Assembly: GCA_030549495.1 (NCBI GenBank)
Contig: JAUIRK010000530.1
Span: 116,721 to 180,720 of the forward strand
Length of the DNA: 64,000 bases
Source of the DNA: Nectonema munidae
Lineage: Eukaryota; Nematomorpha; Nectonematoida; Nectonematidae
Direction: 5' to 3'
In this document: in pieces, positions 48,790 to 60,567 of the stretch
How positions within the stretch are numbered: position 1 is the stretch's first letter
Layout of the letters: each line of letters opens with the position of its first letter
Program-made: the position numbers and the translations under genes
Notes under the pieces: model-generated
The model's database searches: none
What the model was told of the DNA's origin: nothing
What the model saw: the letters and a program-made list of their open reading frames with translations, nothing else

Positions 48790-49830
48790 TGTCGTCACAT
48801 GATTGAATAATTAAAAAAAATAGATTTTATTATAAACAGTTTGATGGTGTAAGATATAACATTTGATTTGGATGCAGGAAGACGCGATGCCGGAAAATTC
48901 ATTGTTGGCTTGGAAAGTAAGCATTGGAGTGGAATGAGAAGAGTTGAAAGGGTGTGTAAATATATAAGATGAGCAATTGAGAGCGGTTGGTAGGGATTGA
49001 AGTAGATGCAAATAAGGAGTTTGAAGCATATGTAAGAAAATGAAAAGGAAAATATGATCAGACTGTGTTCGAATATATATTTCAACTTTCAAGGTGGAAG
49101 GAAAATTAAAAGAGTTATATATATCTATATAAATTAAAGATTTAAGAAGTAAAAAAAAGAATAAAGAAAGGGGCGAAAGATATTAAGGATAAATATTTAA
49201 GTTATCCATATAAATCCTCATAACGATTTATTTCCTATAAATTATAAATATAATAAATATTTTTAGTTATAAATACTATAACCTTTAATGTTTGATGTTT
49301 TTTTTCATGTTTAATCAAATATAGATTTGTACAGCGGCACTGACCTTTAATTTATATTTGAATTAAATGAAAATTGTTATCTTTTTTTTTGCATTAAAAT
49401 TTTGTGTTCAAGCAATAAATTTTCTTCCTCTTCTTCTTCTATAATTATGTTTAATATAAATGAAAATTGTGTTCTAAGAATAAATTTTGGAATTTTCTTA
49501 TCCTAAATTTTAATTTTATTTAACTATAATAATGTTTATTTGATTTCAACGTGGTCAGTGCTAAAAAGGGGGATAAAAATGATTTATCATTGAGCATTTT
49601 AAAAAGATTTCTTGTTTACAGATAAAAAGAAGAAAAAAAAATAAAATTTTATCAGTTTAGGCTATATCGCTTTTATTGAGTATTGACCTGACATTAAAAC
49701 TACCTCTAATGCTAATACTACACTAATCCAAACGCCTAGAATAGATTTTCAAAATTTTACACATTAAGGCTGATTTAGAAATTCGTTGAACACTTGTTAA
49801 CGCAATTTGTGGAAAAATTTCAATCATCAA
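48790..49830. other. intergenic; GC-shifted patch with LINE-like composition
   Basis: 48830-49080 reads on the minus strand as Ser/Pro/Leu-rich coding-like sequence similar in composition to the LINE at 49.9 kb, and may be a detached LINE fragment. The rest is AT-rich without a gene. Confidence 0.35.
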
Positions 49831-49837
49831 AATTATC

Positions 49838-49862
49838 GGTAGGTAGGTAGGTAGGTAGGTAG
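49838..49862. repeat. (GGTA)n microsatellite, LINE 3' tail
   Basis: Six GGTA/CTAC units exactly at the 3' edge of the minus-strand LINE; such short tandem tails are common in I/Jockey-type LINEs. Confidence 0.8.
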
Positions 49863-52800
49863 ATTTCAAAGCACTTTCCAGCGTGTGCTGATATGCTCGC
49901 GTAAGCTTGAGAGTTGGTTAAGGAGGATGCAAATGTTGGTAGAGGTAGGGAGGAGTTACAGATGTTATCCTAAAAATAGAAAGGAAAGGCAGATTAGTTT
50001 GTTATAGGGTTATCAACGGTGGTGAGAGTTGTTTCAATGGTGTCAATGAGGGTTGCTAGGGATTTTAGTAGTGTTGGGTGTAATAGAATATCTAAGAGTC
50101 TTGTTGGAGATCTATTAAGTAAAGAAAGGCAGCGAAATAAAAGATCTTGGCGATGATAAGAGAAGATTTGACATGTGAAGATGAGGTGGTATGGCGTTTC
50201 TATTGTATCGCATCCGAAACGACTGTATGGATTTTCGCTTACTTTAATTCGGAAGAGATATGCTTTGCATGTGCAGTGGCCTGATAGCCAACGAATGGTT
50301 GAACGAGGTGGTGTAAATTTTTTGTTTTTGAAAGTTGTGTGAATTGTGCTGATGTGTGGTAAAGAGGAGATTAGTGCATTTTTAGATGAAGATATGGACA
50401 TCTGCCATTCTTCTAGAGAGGATAAGTGAATGTGCGTTAGAAAGGTTTTGAGAGGGATATGGGAGGTTAGATGTAAGTTTGAGGTTAAGTAGTCTACGAG
50501 GGAGTTTTCTGGTATGTTTAGGTAAGCAGAGCACCAACATAGGTGTATGTGGAAATGTTTTGTAAGATTGATTAGGGAGGATGCGAGTTGAAAGGAGGGA
50601 AAGGAAATGTTGTGTCATAGAGAGAGAGATCGTGTATTATGTTTTGTGCATCGGTATAGAAATGGATGGTAATAAAGTGGGGAAGGAGGTGGTTAATGTT
50701 GTTAGTGATCGTAGTGCAGGCGTGTAAAAGGCTAAAGATCTCGCATTCGAAGATTGAGAGTAGAGGATTTAATCGGGAGCGATGTGTGTAAAAGGGGCGA
50801 GTGGAAGAGCCTTTGAAGAAGGCGTAAGCAAAGGAGATACTTAGGGATTTCTTTGAGGGGTCTGTGAAGATACGTAGGGAGGTTGATGAAGAGATAGAGC
50901 GAAGGTATGAAAGTGATTGTTTTGCAAAAAAAATTGTTTTTGCATATAGATGTTTTGAACGGATTTTGTGCAGATGGATGAGTTAAAAGAGATGGGTGTT
51001 TCGAGGAATGAACTAGGTAGTTAGCAATATTTGGTGCGTATTTTGCTAATAGATGTGAGTAGAAAGAATAGGATGGAGTATTGCGGTGGGGTGTGATCGG
51101 ATGAAATAGGGGAAGTAAGTTGTTGTATGTCAAGATGAAGCGCTTAATAATAGTTTTTTTAAGTTGAAGTTATAATTGTAGGGTGTTAGTTAGAATTTCT
51201 AGGCATTGTGTGGAAGTAGTACGATATGCGTTGGGGATGCAGAGTAGGCCGAGACGGTGTATCTTGTTAAGAAAATGGATGGTTGTGGGGTGTTTTAAGG
51301 AAATGCCCCAGGAAAGAATTCCGTATTGAATTACTGTAAGGATTAAGGATGAGTATATGTATTTGGTGTGTTTGGGACGGAGGCCCCATTTATAAAAGAT
51401 GGCGCTTTTAAGTGAAAAAAGGGTGACTGAGAGTTTTTGGTATATTTTTTTAAAGTGTATTGAAAATTTTAGGTTGGACTGAAGGTTTAGTCCTAGATAT
51501 TTGATAGTCTTTGAGACAGTTATAGAAGTAGAGGTATTTAAATGAAGGGGTAAATGTTCTATGTGTTTGGGTGTGAAATGAATGAGGTTGGTTTTGCTTG
51601 AGTTAAAGAATATCTTATGTGTGTTTGCTCTTTCTTGTAGCCTTAGTAGAAATGAAGAGGATTTGGTGAGGTTTTCTTGTTGAGAGTTACTGGTGAAGGT
51701 GAATAATATGTCGTCTGAAAAACATTGGGAGAAATCAGTGTTGGTGTAGATTAGATCGAGAAGCGGGTCTATGAGAACTAGCCAGAGGATATCGGAAAGA
51801 CATCCTCCTTGGGGAGTCGAGAGGGTTAGCTTGTGGATGCAAAGAGAAGCGCGATGTCGGAAAATGAGACAGCGGTTTGAAAGGTATGAGCTTATAAATT
51901 TGATGATATAAGGAGGAAATGATTTTTGTGCAAGGTTAGTGATGATGGCTGGATACCAGGCTGAGTTGAAAGCGTTGTTTATGTCTAAGAAGATTGTAGA
52001 AGAAATTTTCTGAGTAGAAAGGGAAAAGTCAAGTTTGGTGTTTAGACGTGATAGTGCTGTTTCCGTATTTTTGCTAGGAAGATATGCAAATTGCGTGTGA
52101 TGGATAAGGTTACGGGATAGGATGTAGTGGACTAGACGTTTGCGAATGATTTTTTCGAAAAGTTTGCTTAGAACGGGTAATAAAGTAATTGGTCGCCAAT
52201 TTTGAATGAAGCTTGAATCTTTATTGGATTTAGGAATGAGTATGATTAAACCAATTTTCTAAACGTTGGGGAAATGTGAGTAGGTAAGGCATGTATGGAG
52301 TAAATGTTTATTTAGAATGTGTATTTTTTTAATGTGTTTGTGTGAGATAAGGTCGAACCTAGATGAAGCATTTTTTTGAGAGAATTTATTGCTGTGTTTA
52401 ATCCTTTAAGTGTGATTGAAGGAAAAGTAGGGTTTTGGATGAAGTAAATGATATTTTTAGAGTGTTCTCGGATTGTGTGATGGAAGGGGAGGTCAGAAGA
52501 TGTCGAGTCGAAGTCAAAGATTGTCGATAGAAATGGATGGTTGTAGTGTGTAGTATGATTGAGGAGGGAAGTATTGTTTCGGGGAGAATAAAAGGTTTTT
52601 TCTTTTTAGTTAGACTATTGTTGATGTTCCATGGATTGTTTGAGTGCTGGCTGGTGAATTTTACCCATGAATTCTTTTTAGCGTCAAGTATTGCCTGTTT
52701 GTATTCTTTTTTAGCAGCAGAATGGATGGAAATAATTGAGGGGGTGGGGGATTTTCTTAGGGTTTTGATGCGTTTCAGTTTGTTTTTTTAATACGGTCAG

Positions 52801-52928
52801 TTCAGATGTCCAGAAATATTCGTGTCTTCTTTTAGGAAATGGGTTGATAGGGTGGAAGATAAGATGGAATGTGAAACATGATTATTGAGGGATAATGCCG
52901 CTTTATCGATGGATGTGGGAGAGGAGAG

Positions 52929-53366
52929 CAGTGGGGGATCCAGAAATCTTTTGTGGGGGGGGGGGGGGGGGGTATACTAATATTATCAAAATATTTTAAA
53001 CATTTTATTAGGGAAGAAATTTGAAAACGTATGTAAAATAAATGATTAAAATTATATTACAAAGTCTTTTCTTCTTTCTTTTTGCTTTGAAAATCGATCA
53101 ATGACTTCATCAATTTTGATTTCTATTTTAGGGTGGAGGTACATGAGAGCAAGTCCTGTTAGTCTCTCGTCGCTCATACGATTACGTAAATAGTTATTTA
53201 AAATTCTTAAAGAACTAAAAGCTCTTTCGGCTGAACATGTAGTGATAGGAACAGTGCAGAAAATTGTCAGAAATTAACAGCAACCTTAATTTTTCTTGAA
53301 TAGATTGCTGGTGGGGGGGGGTATGCATCCCCCTATCCCCCCCCCCCCCCTCTTGGTTCATCCCTG
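52929..53366 (-). mobile_element. hAT deletion derivative with perfect 8-bp TSD
   Basis: CAGTGGGGGATCCAG at the left and TGGTTCATCCCTG at the right are hAT-like ends. The 8-bp duplication GAGGAGAG is perfect (52921-52928 and 53367-53374). Inside, on the minus strand, is the C-terminal hAT dimerisation region PITTCSAERAFSSLRILNNY then MSDERLTGLALMYLH (about 53085-53250). Everything N-terminal is deleted. An 18-G run (52955-52972) and a 14-C run (53337-53350) lie just inside the two ends. Confidence 0.88.
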
Positions 53367-53529
53367 GAGGAGAGAGATGGTAATCTTCCTTCGTAATATA
53401 GAAGAGTTTAAATTTCTTTTGATGCCTCTAAGCAGGAATCTTTGCTGGAATACAAAAAGTATATACGTGGAGTGAATGTAGCCAACAGAATAATGAAGAA
53501 ATATAGAAGCCGAGCGTCTTTTTACCCAA

Positions 53530-54370
53530 ATAAATCCAAACAAACAAAATTAAACTGAAATAAACAAAAAATTTTTATAATTAAGTTGAATAAACTAATT
53601 ATAACTTTCAACTTTAGCCAAAGAAACAAAAGTAAGCTCTAATAAACAGAAATAGATAAACAAAAATGAAGCTAAACAAAACAAATTGACTGAAAAAATT
53701 AAAAACGTTTATATCAACGATATGACAAGTCGAAATATTATTCTGTCTAAACAAACAATTTGAGTAGTGAAAATGTTGATAATATATTATCAATAATATC
53801 ACACAGTGATTCACCAATAGTCTTTCAACTGGCGATTTGGACAATGGTTGTACTCAGTGTGCTGTCAAGTTGACAGTAAGGATGAATAAGCCTCTTTCCC
53901 TATCGCTTTAAGCTTACCGCTGCTCTTCTATCTCACTACATCACATATAATAATAACAAATTTCCTCATCACTTTTCTATACTCTGCTCTCTCTTATTCG
54001 CAGACTGCCCGTTCATTGAATATTTTCATTCACTGCTGTTATATTCATCTCTTGTTACCTACTTATTTGCTTTCTTTTTCCCTCTGTTTGTAAGTAATCA
54101 CTATTTTTACTATATTTTAATATTTATTGAGAATTTTTTTAAAATAATCACATTCAAAAGGAAATTCAAGATTTTAAGGGCTACATTTTTTCTAAATGTG
54201 TTCTTAAATTTTAACTTTTGATCAAACTGTTCATGTTTTCATTAATTTATATCATATACAACTGACAACTTCAATTTTGAAAACATCGAAATTTGGAAAA
54301 GTTTCATTTAATTTTTTATTTGTCTCTTTAAATCAAATAGTTAGTATATATTTTTATTTTTTCAGTTTCA
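53530..54370. other. no gene seen
   Basis: AT-rich spacer before the hAT relic. Accidental short frames only. Confidence 0.45.
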
Positions 54371-56029
54371 GAAATTATGAATACTAAAAGTTCATCATTA
54401 TCTAAAAAAAATGAAAATATCCTATTTTTTCTTTAAAAAAGAATTAAGCCAACCTTCACACCTGTCGTATGATTAATCATCTTGTGAGAAACAATCGAAC
54501 GACACAATTTCAAACTCGATGGTTTTTAAGAACAACCCAGTGTTAGAAGAAAACGATATTGCTCGCGCAATTCTTTATCCTGTAGGGGCAAGGAAAATGT
54601 CTAACGGCGATGAAATGTTTTTGTGTGATAAAGTGGTCCAGCCAACATGTGTTCCATCAACCTGGCTCAGTGAAACTGGAAAAAGTGGTAAAACCAGACA
54701 AGTTACGCCTTTTTGTTTCGAAAAATATCCTTGGCTGACATTCTCTAAATATTTGGATGGGTTTTTTTGCACCTCACACTGTTTGGACGTCCAAAACCCC
54801 AGCTAAACAATTGGTGATTTTGCCTTGCAGACGCTTTGCTAAATTAACACGTCAAAACGGATACCTATATGAGCACAACAAGGCATTTTATCACGAATCA
54901 GTAAAACTTGCTGCTCACGATTTTCGAATACGACTTTTTCACCCCGAACTCTCAGTTGACAGTTAGTTAAATTCTAGTCTATTGAAAATGAAAGAAGAAA
55001 ATCGACACATTATTAAAAGCATAATCGAAGTTGTTCTTTTATGTTGTAGAATGGGTTTGCAATTTCAAGGACATCGAGATGACGGCCACTTGAATCCTCC
55101 CATATCAATCAATGAAATAATACCAAATCAAGATTGTTTTCGCTCCATGATACAGCTGTATTCCCTATCTAACTTGAGTTTGTCCAATCATCTCTCAAAA
55201 TCAGCTTTGAATGCCTCCCACCTCTCCAAAACTACAGAAAATGAAATTATAGCATGCATTGCAAATGTGATTCGTAGAAAGATCTCTGATGAAGTTCAAA
55301 AAAAAAGTTTTATTCTGTTATTGCCGATGGGACAACAGATTTTCCTCATAAAACTCAGCTTTCAGTTAGCGTGAGATATGTGAGAGATTATTCTATAGTG
55401 GAACGTTTCTTAGACTTTGTGAACCCAGAGTCATTATGTGGAGTAGATCTGGCAAATGAAATTTTGAATGTGTTAAAACGGACTGGTTTGGTTTCAGAAT
55501 ACTTAGTTGGGCAAGGTTATGATGGCGCAGCAGCGATGAGTGGAGTTTTAATGGGGTACACGCAGAGGTACGGCGTCTTTATGGACAAGCAATATATGTA
55601 AACTGTGCAGCTTTCTTTGAACCGGACTTTAGTTAAACTAGTAAAGTTCCAGAGATTCGAAACATCTTTGGTATTGTTGGCAGTTTAGCAAAATTTTTTA
55701 ATTCGAGTGCTGTTAGAAGAAGGTGTAAATGCATCAACAGATAAGACATATAAATACAGACTCAAAGTTCCATGTCAAACTCGTTGGGTGAAGAAACACG
55801 AGGCTATTCACACAACATACTTTTTTTATTCTGCAGTGATTGATGTACTTCATGGACTCTACCAAAGAAATTGAGTTTGGTGTTTTCTGCGACAATTGTT
55901 GCAGTGTCGCCTTGTTAAAATATAGAATATGTCAAATGATGTGTGTCGCTGAATAGCACGAAACAAAACATTATATGAATTGTCAATCATGTCAAATTGA
56001 CATTGATAATCTTGCTTATGGATAATAAA

Positions 56030-56490
56030 TAATTGAAGAGTGCTTAATTTTATAGTTAGAGTTAGGTAAATTAGAAAAGTGCTCAAACTTTGAGTTAGAG
56101 TTAGGTATATTAGATGAGTGCTTAAACTTAGAGTTAGAGTTAGGTAAATAATAAGAATGTATAAACTTAGAATTAGAGTTAGGAAAATCGGAAAACTGCT
56201 TATCTTTAGAGTTAGAGTTAGGAAAACTGGAAGAGTGCTTAATTTTAGAGTTAGAGTTAGGTAAATTAGAAAAGTGCTCAAACTTTGAGTTAGAGTTATG
56301 TATATTAGATGAGTGCTTAAACTTAGAGTTAGAGTTAGGTATATTAGAAGAATGCTTAAAATTAGAGTTAGAGTTAGGTATATTAGAAGAGTGCCTAAAC
56401 TTAGAGTTAGAGTTGGGAAAATTGAACACTGCTTATCTTTAGAGTTAGAGTTAGCAAAACTGAAAGAGTGCTTAATTTTAGAGTTAGAAT
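56030..56490. repeat. 39-bp tandem repeat array
   Basis: About 11-12 units of GAGTTAGAGTTAGGTA...AGTGCTTAAACTTA. The unit is 39 bp (13 codons), so frames stay open on both strands and yield repetitive NSNSKFKHSSNI-like peptides; I treat those as artefacts. Confidence 0.92.
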
Positions 56491-57575
56491 GCGACAGTCG
56501 CGACTCTAAAATAGATGAATAAGATATAGGGAAATACCAAACGACAATAAAAAGATATGCTGCGACGTATGGCGACACAAATAAAATAGGAAAATATAAA
56601 GCGACAGTCGCGACACTAAAATAGATGAAAGGGATATAGGGGAATAGCAAGCGACAATAAAAAGATATGCTGCAACGTATGGCGACACAAATAAAATAGG
56701 AAAATATAAAGCGACAGTCGCGACACTAAAATAGATGAAAGGGATATAGGGGAATAGCAAGCGACAATAAAAAGATATGCTGCGACGTATGGCGACTCAA
56801 ATAAAATAGGAAAATATAAAGCGACACTAAAATAGATGAATGGGATATTGGGAAATACCAAGTGACAATAAAAAGATATGCTGCGACGTATGGCGACTCA
56901 AATAAAATAGGAAAATATAAAGCGACAGACGCGACACTAAACAGATAAATGGGATATTGGGAAATACCAAGCGACAATAAAAAGATATGCTGCGACGTAT
57001 GGCGACTCAAATAAAATAGGAAAATATAAAGCGACAGTCGCGACACTAAAATAGATGAAAGGGATATAGGAAAATACCAAGCAACAATAAAAAGATATGT
57101 TGCGACGTATGGCGACACAAATAAAATAGGAAAATATAAAGCGACAGTCGCGACACTAAAATAGATGAAAGGGATATAGGGAAATACCAAGCGACAATAA
57201 AAAGATATGTTGCGACGTATGGCGACACAATTAAAATAGGAAAATATAAAGCGACAGTCGCGACACTAAAATAGATAAATGGGATATAGGGGAATACCAA
57301 GCGACAACAAAAAGATGTGCTGCGACGTATGGCGACACAAATAAAATATGAAAATATAAAGCGATAGTCGCGACACTAAAATAGATGAAAGGGATATAGG
57401 GGAATACCAAGCGACAACAAAAAGATATGCTGCGACGTATGGCGACACAAATAAAATAGGAAAATATAAAGCGACAGCCGCGACACTAAAAAAGATGAAA
57501 GGGATATAGGGGAATACCAACCGACAATAAAAAGATATGCTGCGACGTATGGCGACCCAATTAAATAGGGATATA
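56491..57575. repeat. ~110-bp tandem repeat array
   Basis: About ten units starting GCGACAGTCGCGACACTAAA and holding GATATGCTGCGACGTATGGC. Landmarks at 56601, 56711, 57031 and 57141 show the 110-bp period; one unit at 56820 lacks about 10 bases. Minus-strand frames of up to 154 codons here are repeat artefacts. Confidence 0.93.
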
Positions 57576-57947
57576 TAACGTGACACATAGACATGTACGT
57601 ATAACAAAAACTTTGGTATAGCCACTTCATGACATAAGCAGGGATAAATCTTCTTCCTCTTCAGAGGCTAATTGCTTAGTCAACTCTCTAACTAAAGACG
57701 AGTTTGTTGTTCGGCTGGTTTCGATGAATGATGTAATGACTCTAAGCAAAAAGTTAGCTCTTTTTTTACAATCTAGTTCGAAAGATATTTTCTCTGCTAT
57801 GAAACAAGTCTCAATCATAAAACAACAGCTCGAAGAATGGAAAAACAAAGAGGAGTAACTTCTATATTATAATCGACATCAACCAATTTGGAAGCAGAAA
57901 TATATTCACAAGAAGGATTTTGACATTTTTCAGCCAAAAGATCTAAA

Positions 57948-58290
57948 TTACTTTAAAGGTCTTCTAAAGTTGCGAGTGTTGCATGGGTGTAAAATGCAGG
58001 TATGAGACCAGCAATTAAATATTATAGGTGTAACATTGCTCCAAGCTGTCTTTATTATTTCCAAAGCAGATCTTACGGACAGGTTAGGAAGCTCATTACT
58101 TTCAAGACAATTAATGAAATGTCTTGTTTGAAGTTTTCTATAGTGGGCTTTGAAGCTTTTTATAATTCTAGCATCCATAGGTTGGATATATGTAGTTGTG
58201 TTAGGAGGAAGAAAAATAATGTTAATGTTTGAAAATTCTTTTGTTTTGTGACACGAGGCATTATAAAACAGTAAAGTTATATTAGTTTAC
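57948..58290 (-). pseudogene. pogo/Tigger-like transposase fragment
   Basis: Minus strand: NASCHKTKEF, then IFLPPNTTTYIQPMDARIIK and SFKAHYRKLQ, then SALEIIKTAWSNVTPIIFNC. This is the end of the DDE_1 domain (NAxxH...LPPNTTxxxQPMD) and the following helical tail of Jerky/pogo-type transposases. Everything N-terminal is absent. Confidence 0.82.
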
Positions 58291-58306
58291 GCCCCATGTG
58301 TTTTCG

Positions 58307-58319
58307 GGGGGGGGGGGGG
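58307..58319. repeat. 13-base poly-G run
   Basis: Next to the pogo fragment, preceded by CGCCCCATGTGTTTTC; may mark the end of another element. Confidence 0.7.
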
Positions 58320-58689
58320 CGAAAACAATCTTCCTTTGAGGAAAAACTTGTTTTTCCTTCTTTTTTGCTTCAACCTTAAAATATATAAGAGCATACGACT
58401 TTTTTTGTTTTCAGTTAAACTAGACTCCGTCTGTTCTACTATTTTTGGCTGATACAAAATAAGCTGCGATCTTTTAATTAATTTTTTAATATTTTTTATT
58501 GCTTTAAAATAACTTTGATAAAATTTGAAAATCAGCTTGTTATATTGTCGAAAAAGAAACATAAAAAGTTAAATGGTACACTTAATTTTAATTTCAATGA
58601 AGTATATTTTAATTTTTCTATATAAAATAAGTAAAGAGTAATCGAAACATCGATTATAGTTTTTGATATTTCAAATCCTAAATGTAAAA

Positions 58690-58745
58690 AATGAATCCAT
58701 GAAAGCAGCATGACCGATTTAGTATAAAAACATATATTTTATGGA
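58690..58745 (+). repeat. satellite S2 fragment
   Basis: CAGCATGACCGATTTAGTAT then AAAAACATATATTTTATG matches the unit near 42530-42570. Confidence 0.7.
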
Positions 58746-58761
58746 CCGAGGAAAAATAAGC

Positions 58762-58947
58762 AAATTTCATAAATATTCGTACAAGCATTTAGAAGATGGC
58801 GAAAAACCCAGACATGAAATTCTTCCCTTACAATTTGATTTATTTTTTGAACAGAATAATATCTTTGTAAAACAAAATGATGTTCAAGTATAGAGTTGAA
58901 ATCTACGATGATATATTCATTTCTTGAAACTTTAAAATATTTGTCAT
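58762..58947. repeat. direct duplication, copy 1
   Basis: Near identical to 60568-60746, with a 7-bp indel near 58830. On the minus strand both encode KYFKVSRNEYIIVDFNSILE then HHFVLQRYYS, so the unit is a decayed coding piece of unknown family. Confidence 0.8.
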
Positions 58948-59201
58948 ATTTGAATTCAAATGTAGAAAAGAGGCCCTAACGGCCTAACATAATTGGATTA
59001 GTATTTACACTTTTTCTTTCAAGTTTTTTTTTCTTGAAAAACAAAACATATTAAAAAATAAGGGCCCAAATTATAAGTCTTATCAACGCCTATAATTGGG
59101 TACAAGCAGAGGTACGGCAAGTCAACAATCTTTCTTGATTTTCAAAGATTAAATTTTTTGGAAACGATTTCTTGATAGACTTTTCTTCACAAGGTCAACA
59201 T

Positions 59202-59435
59202 CTAGGTCACTCGCACCAGACCAATATGAACAAGTACTTGGTAGCTGTTATATCCGCTAAGAAGGATACCAAAAAAAGATTTAATTTCGTTTACATTGGT
59301 TTCAAAAGTTGAATCGTTTTTCACTTTTTTTGCATATCTATTCGTTTCTTCTGTGAATACTTCAAAAATCTCAGAATCAGCTGAAACATAATCGCATGCT
59401 TCTTCCAACGTATCAAACGGTATTCCTTCATCCAT
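59202..59435 (-). pseudogene. piggyBac transposase N-terminal relic
   Basis: 77 codons: FEVFTEETNRYAKKV and NVNEIKSFFGILLSGYNSYQ match the start of the piggyBac core (FxxFTxxTNxYA...IKxFxGIxxLSGY). The rest of the transposase is absent. An exact palindrome GTCCTCATATGAGGAC lies upstream at 59669-59684. Confidence 0.65.
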
Positions 59436-59951
59436 ATTTTATTCTAAACATGTAAAGTTTATTTATATATTCAATAAAAAACTTTATTAAAATATTATAC
59501 ATTCTATTATAAAAAATATAATTTTATACATATAAAAAATTTTATATTCATAAATGAATTTTATATTTATATTTTATTAATCATTTAAAAATAAATAAAT
59601 TTGATGATAAAATTTACCAGGTTTTCTTTAAAAATCGATTCAATAGAAAATTAGTGTATGATACCAATGTCCTCATATGAGGACTACTATTGAAAGTTCT
59701 TTAACTTATATATTATATGGTTTTTTTCAAAATAAATGATGATTATACTAATTTAACTTGTTTAGTTTGATATGTAATTTACTTAAATAAAAAAGGCATT
59801 CATACTTTTGTAATTTTTGTAAAAAACGTTGACAAGTCTGGAAAATTTCAATGGAAAAAATTCACTCTTTAAAAACTTTAATTATTATTAAAAAATCAAA
59901 AATGAAAAAAAAATATTTTTTTTGCTAAACATAATTTACTAGTACTTTATT

Positions 59952-60325
59952 TCATAAAAATATTTTTTGAAGTCTTGTCACTGTTACAAAAAATGAACAT
60001 AAATTAAAGACAATCAATTTTGTGTCCTCATATGAGGACATTGGGAGAAAACCAGTATAACCAATGCCTTCAAATTGAAATTTTTCCAAAAAATTACCAA
60101 TTTTTGTTTCGAATTCGAAAAATGTTTTAGAATCAATTATTCCATCATTGTGAAATATACTTGCAATGACATCCTGAATTTGTGATGTTGCTAAACTACC
60201 TTTATTTTCAAGGCAATGAGCATCTTTCAGTTCTAGGTGGTGCATGCATAGAATTATACTTGCTTCTGGTATACAGCGTTCTATAGATAGTATAGCTAAT
60301 TCCTGATCTAACCCAATAATTTTAC
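59952..60325 (-). pseudogene. unassigned coding relic, possibly MULE-like
   Basis: The open minus-strand frame reads IIGLDQELAILSIERCIPEA, SIILCMHHLELKDAH and IFHNDGIIDSKTFFEFETKI. The spacing of an acidic residue, a run of hydrophobics and C-x2-H recalls the middle of MULE-type transposases, but no other family block was found. It also crosses a second TCCTCATATGAGGAC palindrome near 60025. Confidence 0.3.
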
Positions 60326-60567
60326 TTGATCTACAGAAATTTACGACAAAAGAAACTTAAAAAAATTCTTTTTATTATGTTTCTTGACGTTAATATTATA
60401 TATTACTTTGAAGACACGAGGAGGCACTTATTTTTCAATGCTTCAAAAAATACTTCCTTTGGTGGCTCATTTATATTCTTTTTAATAGAGGAATCAGAAC
60501 ACATCAGGTCTAATTTTATGAACTCAAAATTGCTTTTGTTATTCTCATGTCACGATTTATTATTAGT

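Larger units (their letters stand above)
49838..53520 (-). mobile_element. LINE retrotransposon, decayed (RT + RNase H)
   Basis: Minus strand, GC-richer than the flanks. In 5' to 3' order of the element: a linker with NSWVKFTSQHSNNPWNI (about 52650), RT motif A DINNAFNSAWYPAII (about 51960), the TPQGGCLSDILW motif (about 51810), the catalytic FSDD (about 51715), YLGLNLQSN and YGILSWGISL (thumb region), RNase H-like FECEIFSLLHACTTI and FYTDAQNII (about 50660-50750), and the C-terminal tail with CDTIETPYHLIFTCQIF (about 50200). The 3' tail is the CTAC microsatellite at 49838-49862. Frameshifts and stops abound. RNase H and the tail suggest an I/R1/Jockey-group element; the clade is not certain. 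The endonuclease part is missing, so it is 5'-truncated. Confidence 0.8.
54377..57858 (+). pseudogene. hAT transposase relic, ZMYM1/DUF4371 type, split by tandem repeats
   Basis: Plus-strand blocks in family order: a TTF-type zinc finger region (FCFEKYPWLTFSKYLDGFFC), ENRHIIKSIIEVVLLCCRMG followed by QFQGHRDDG, SVRYVRDYSIVERFLDFVNP, the catalytic-core block LVGQGYDGAAAMSGVLMGY (about 55500), and TRWVKKHEAIHTTYFFY near 55785. The frame is then interrupted at about 55870 by repeat arrays and resumes at about 57640 with DEFVVRLVSMNDVMTLSKKL, ending TAA near 57858. The dimerisation domain is missing from this copy. Several small frameshifts also occur. Confidence 0.78.

Noticed and set aside
55859-57630. 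Many overlapping minus-strand frames (up to 263 codons) rich in FIYLCRHTSQHIFLL or NSNSKFKHSS repeats
   Set aside because: They are translations of the 39-bp and 110-bp tandem arrays. The repeats have no start context, introns or family match, and both strands are open because of the repeat period.
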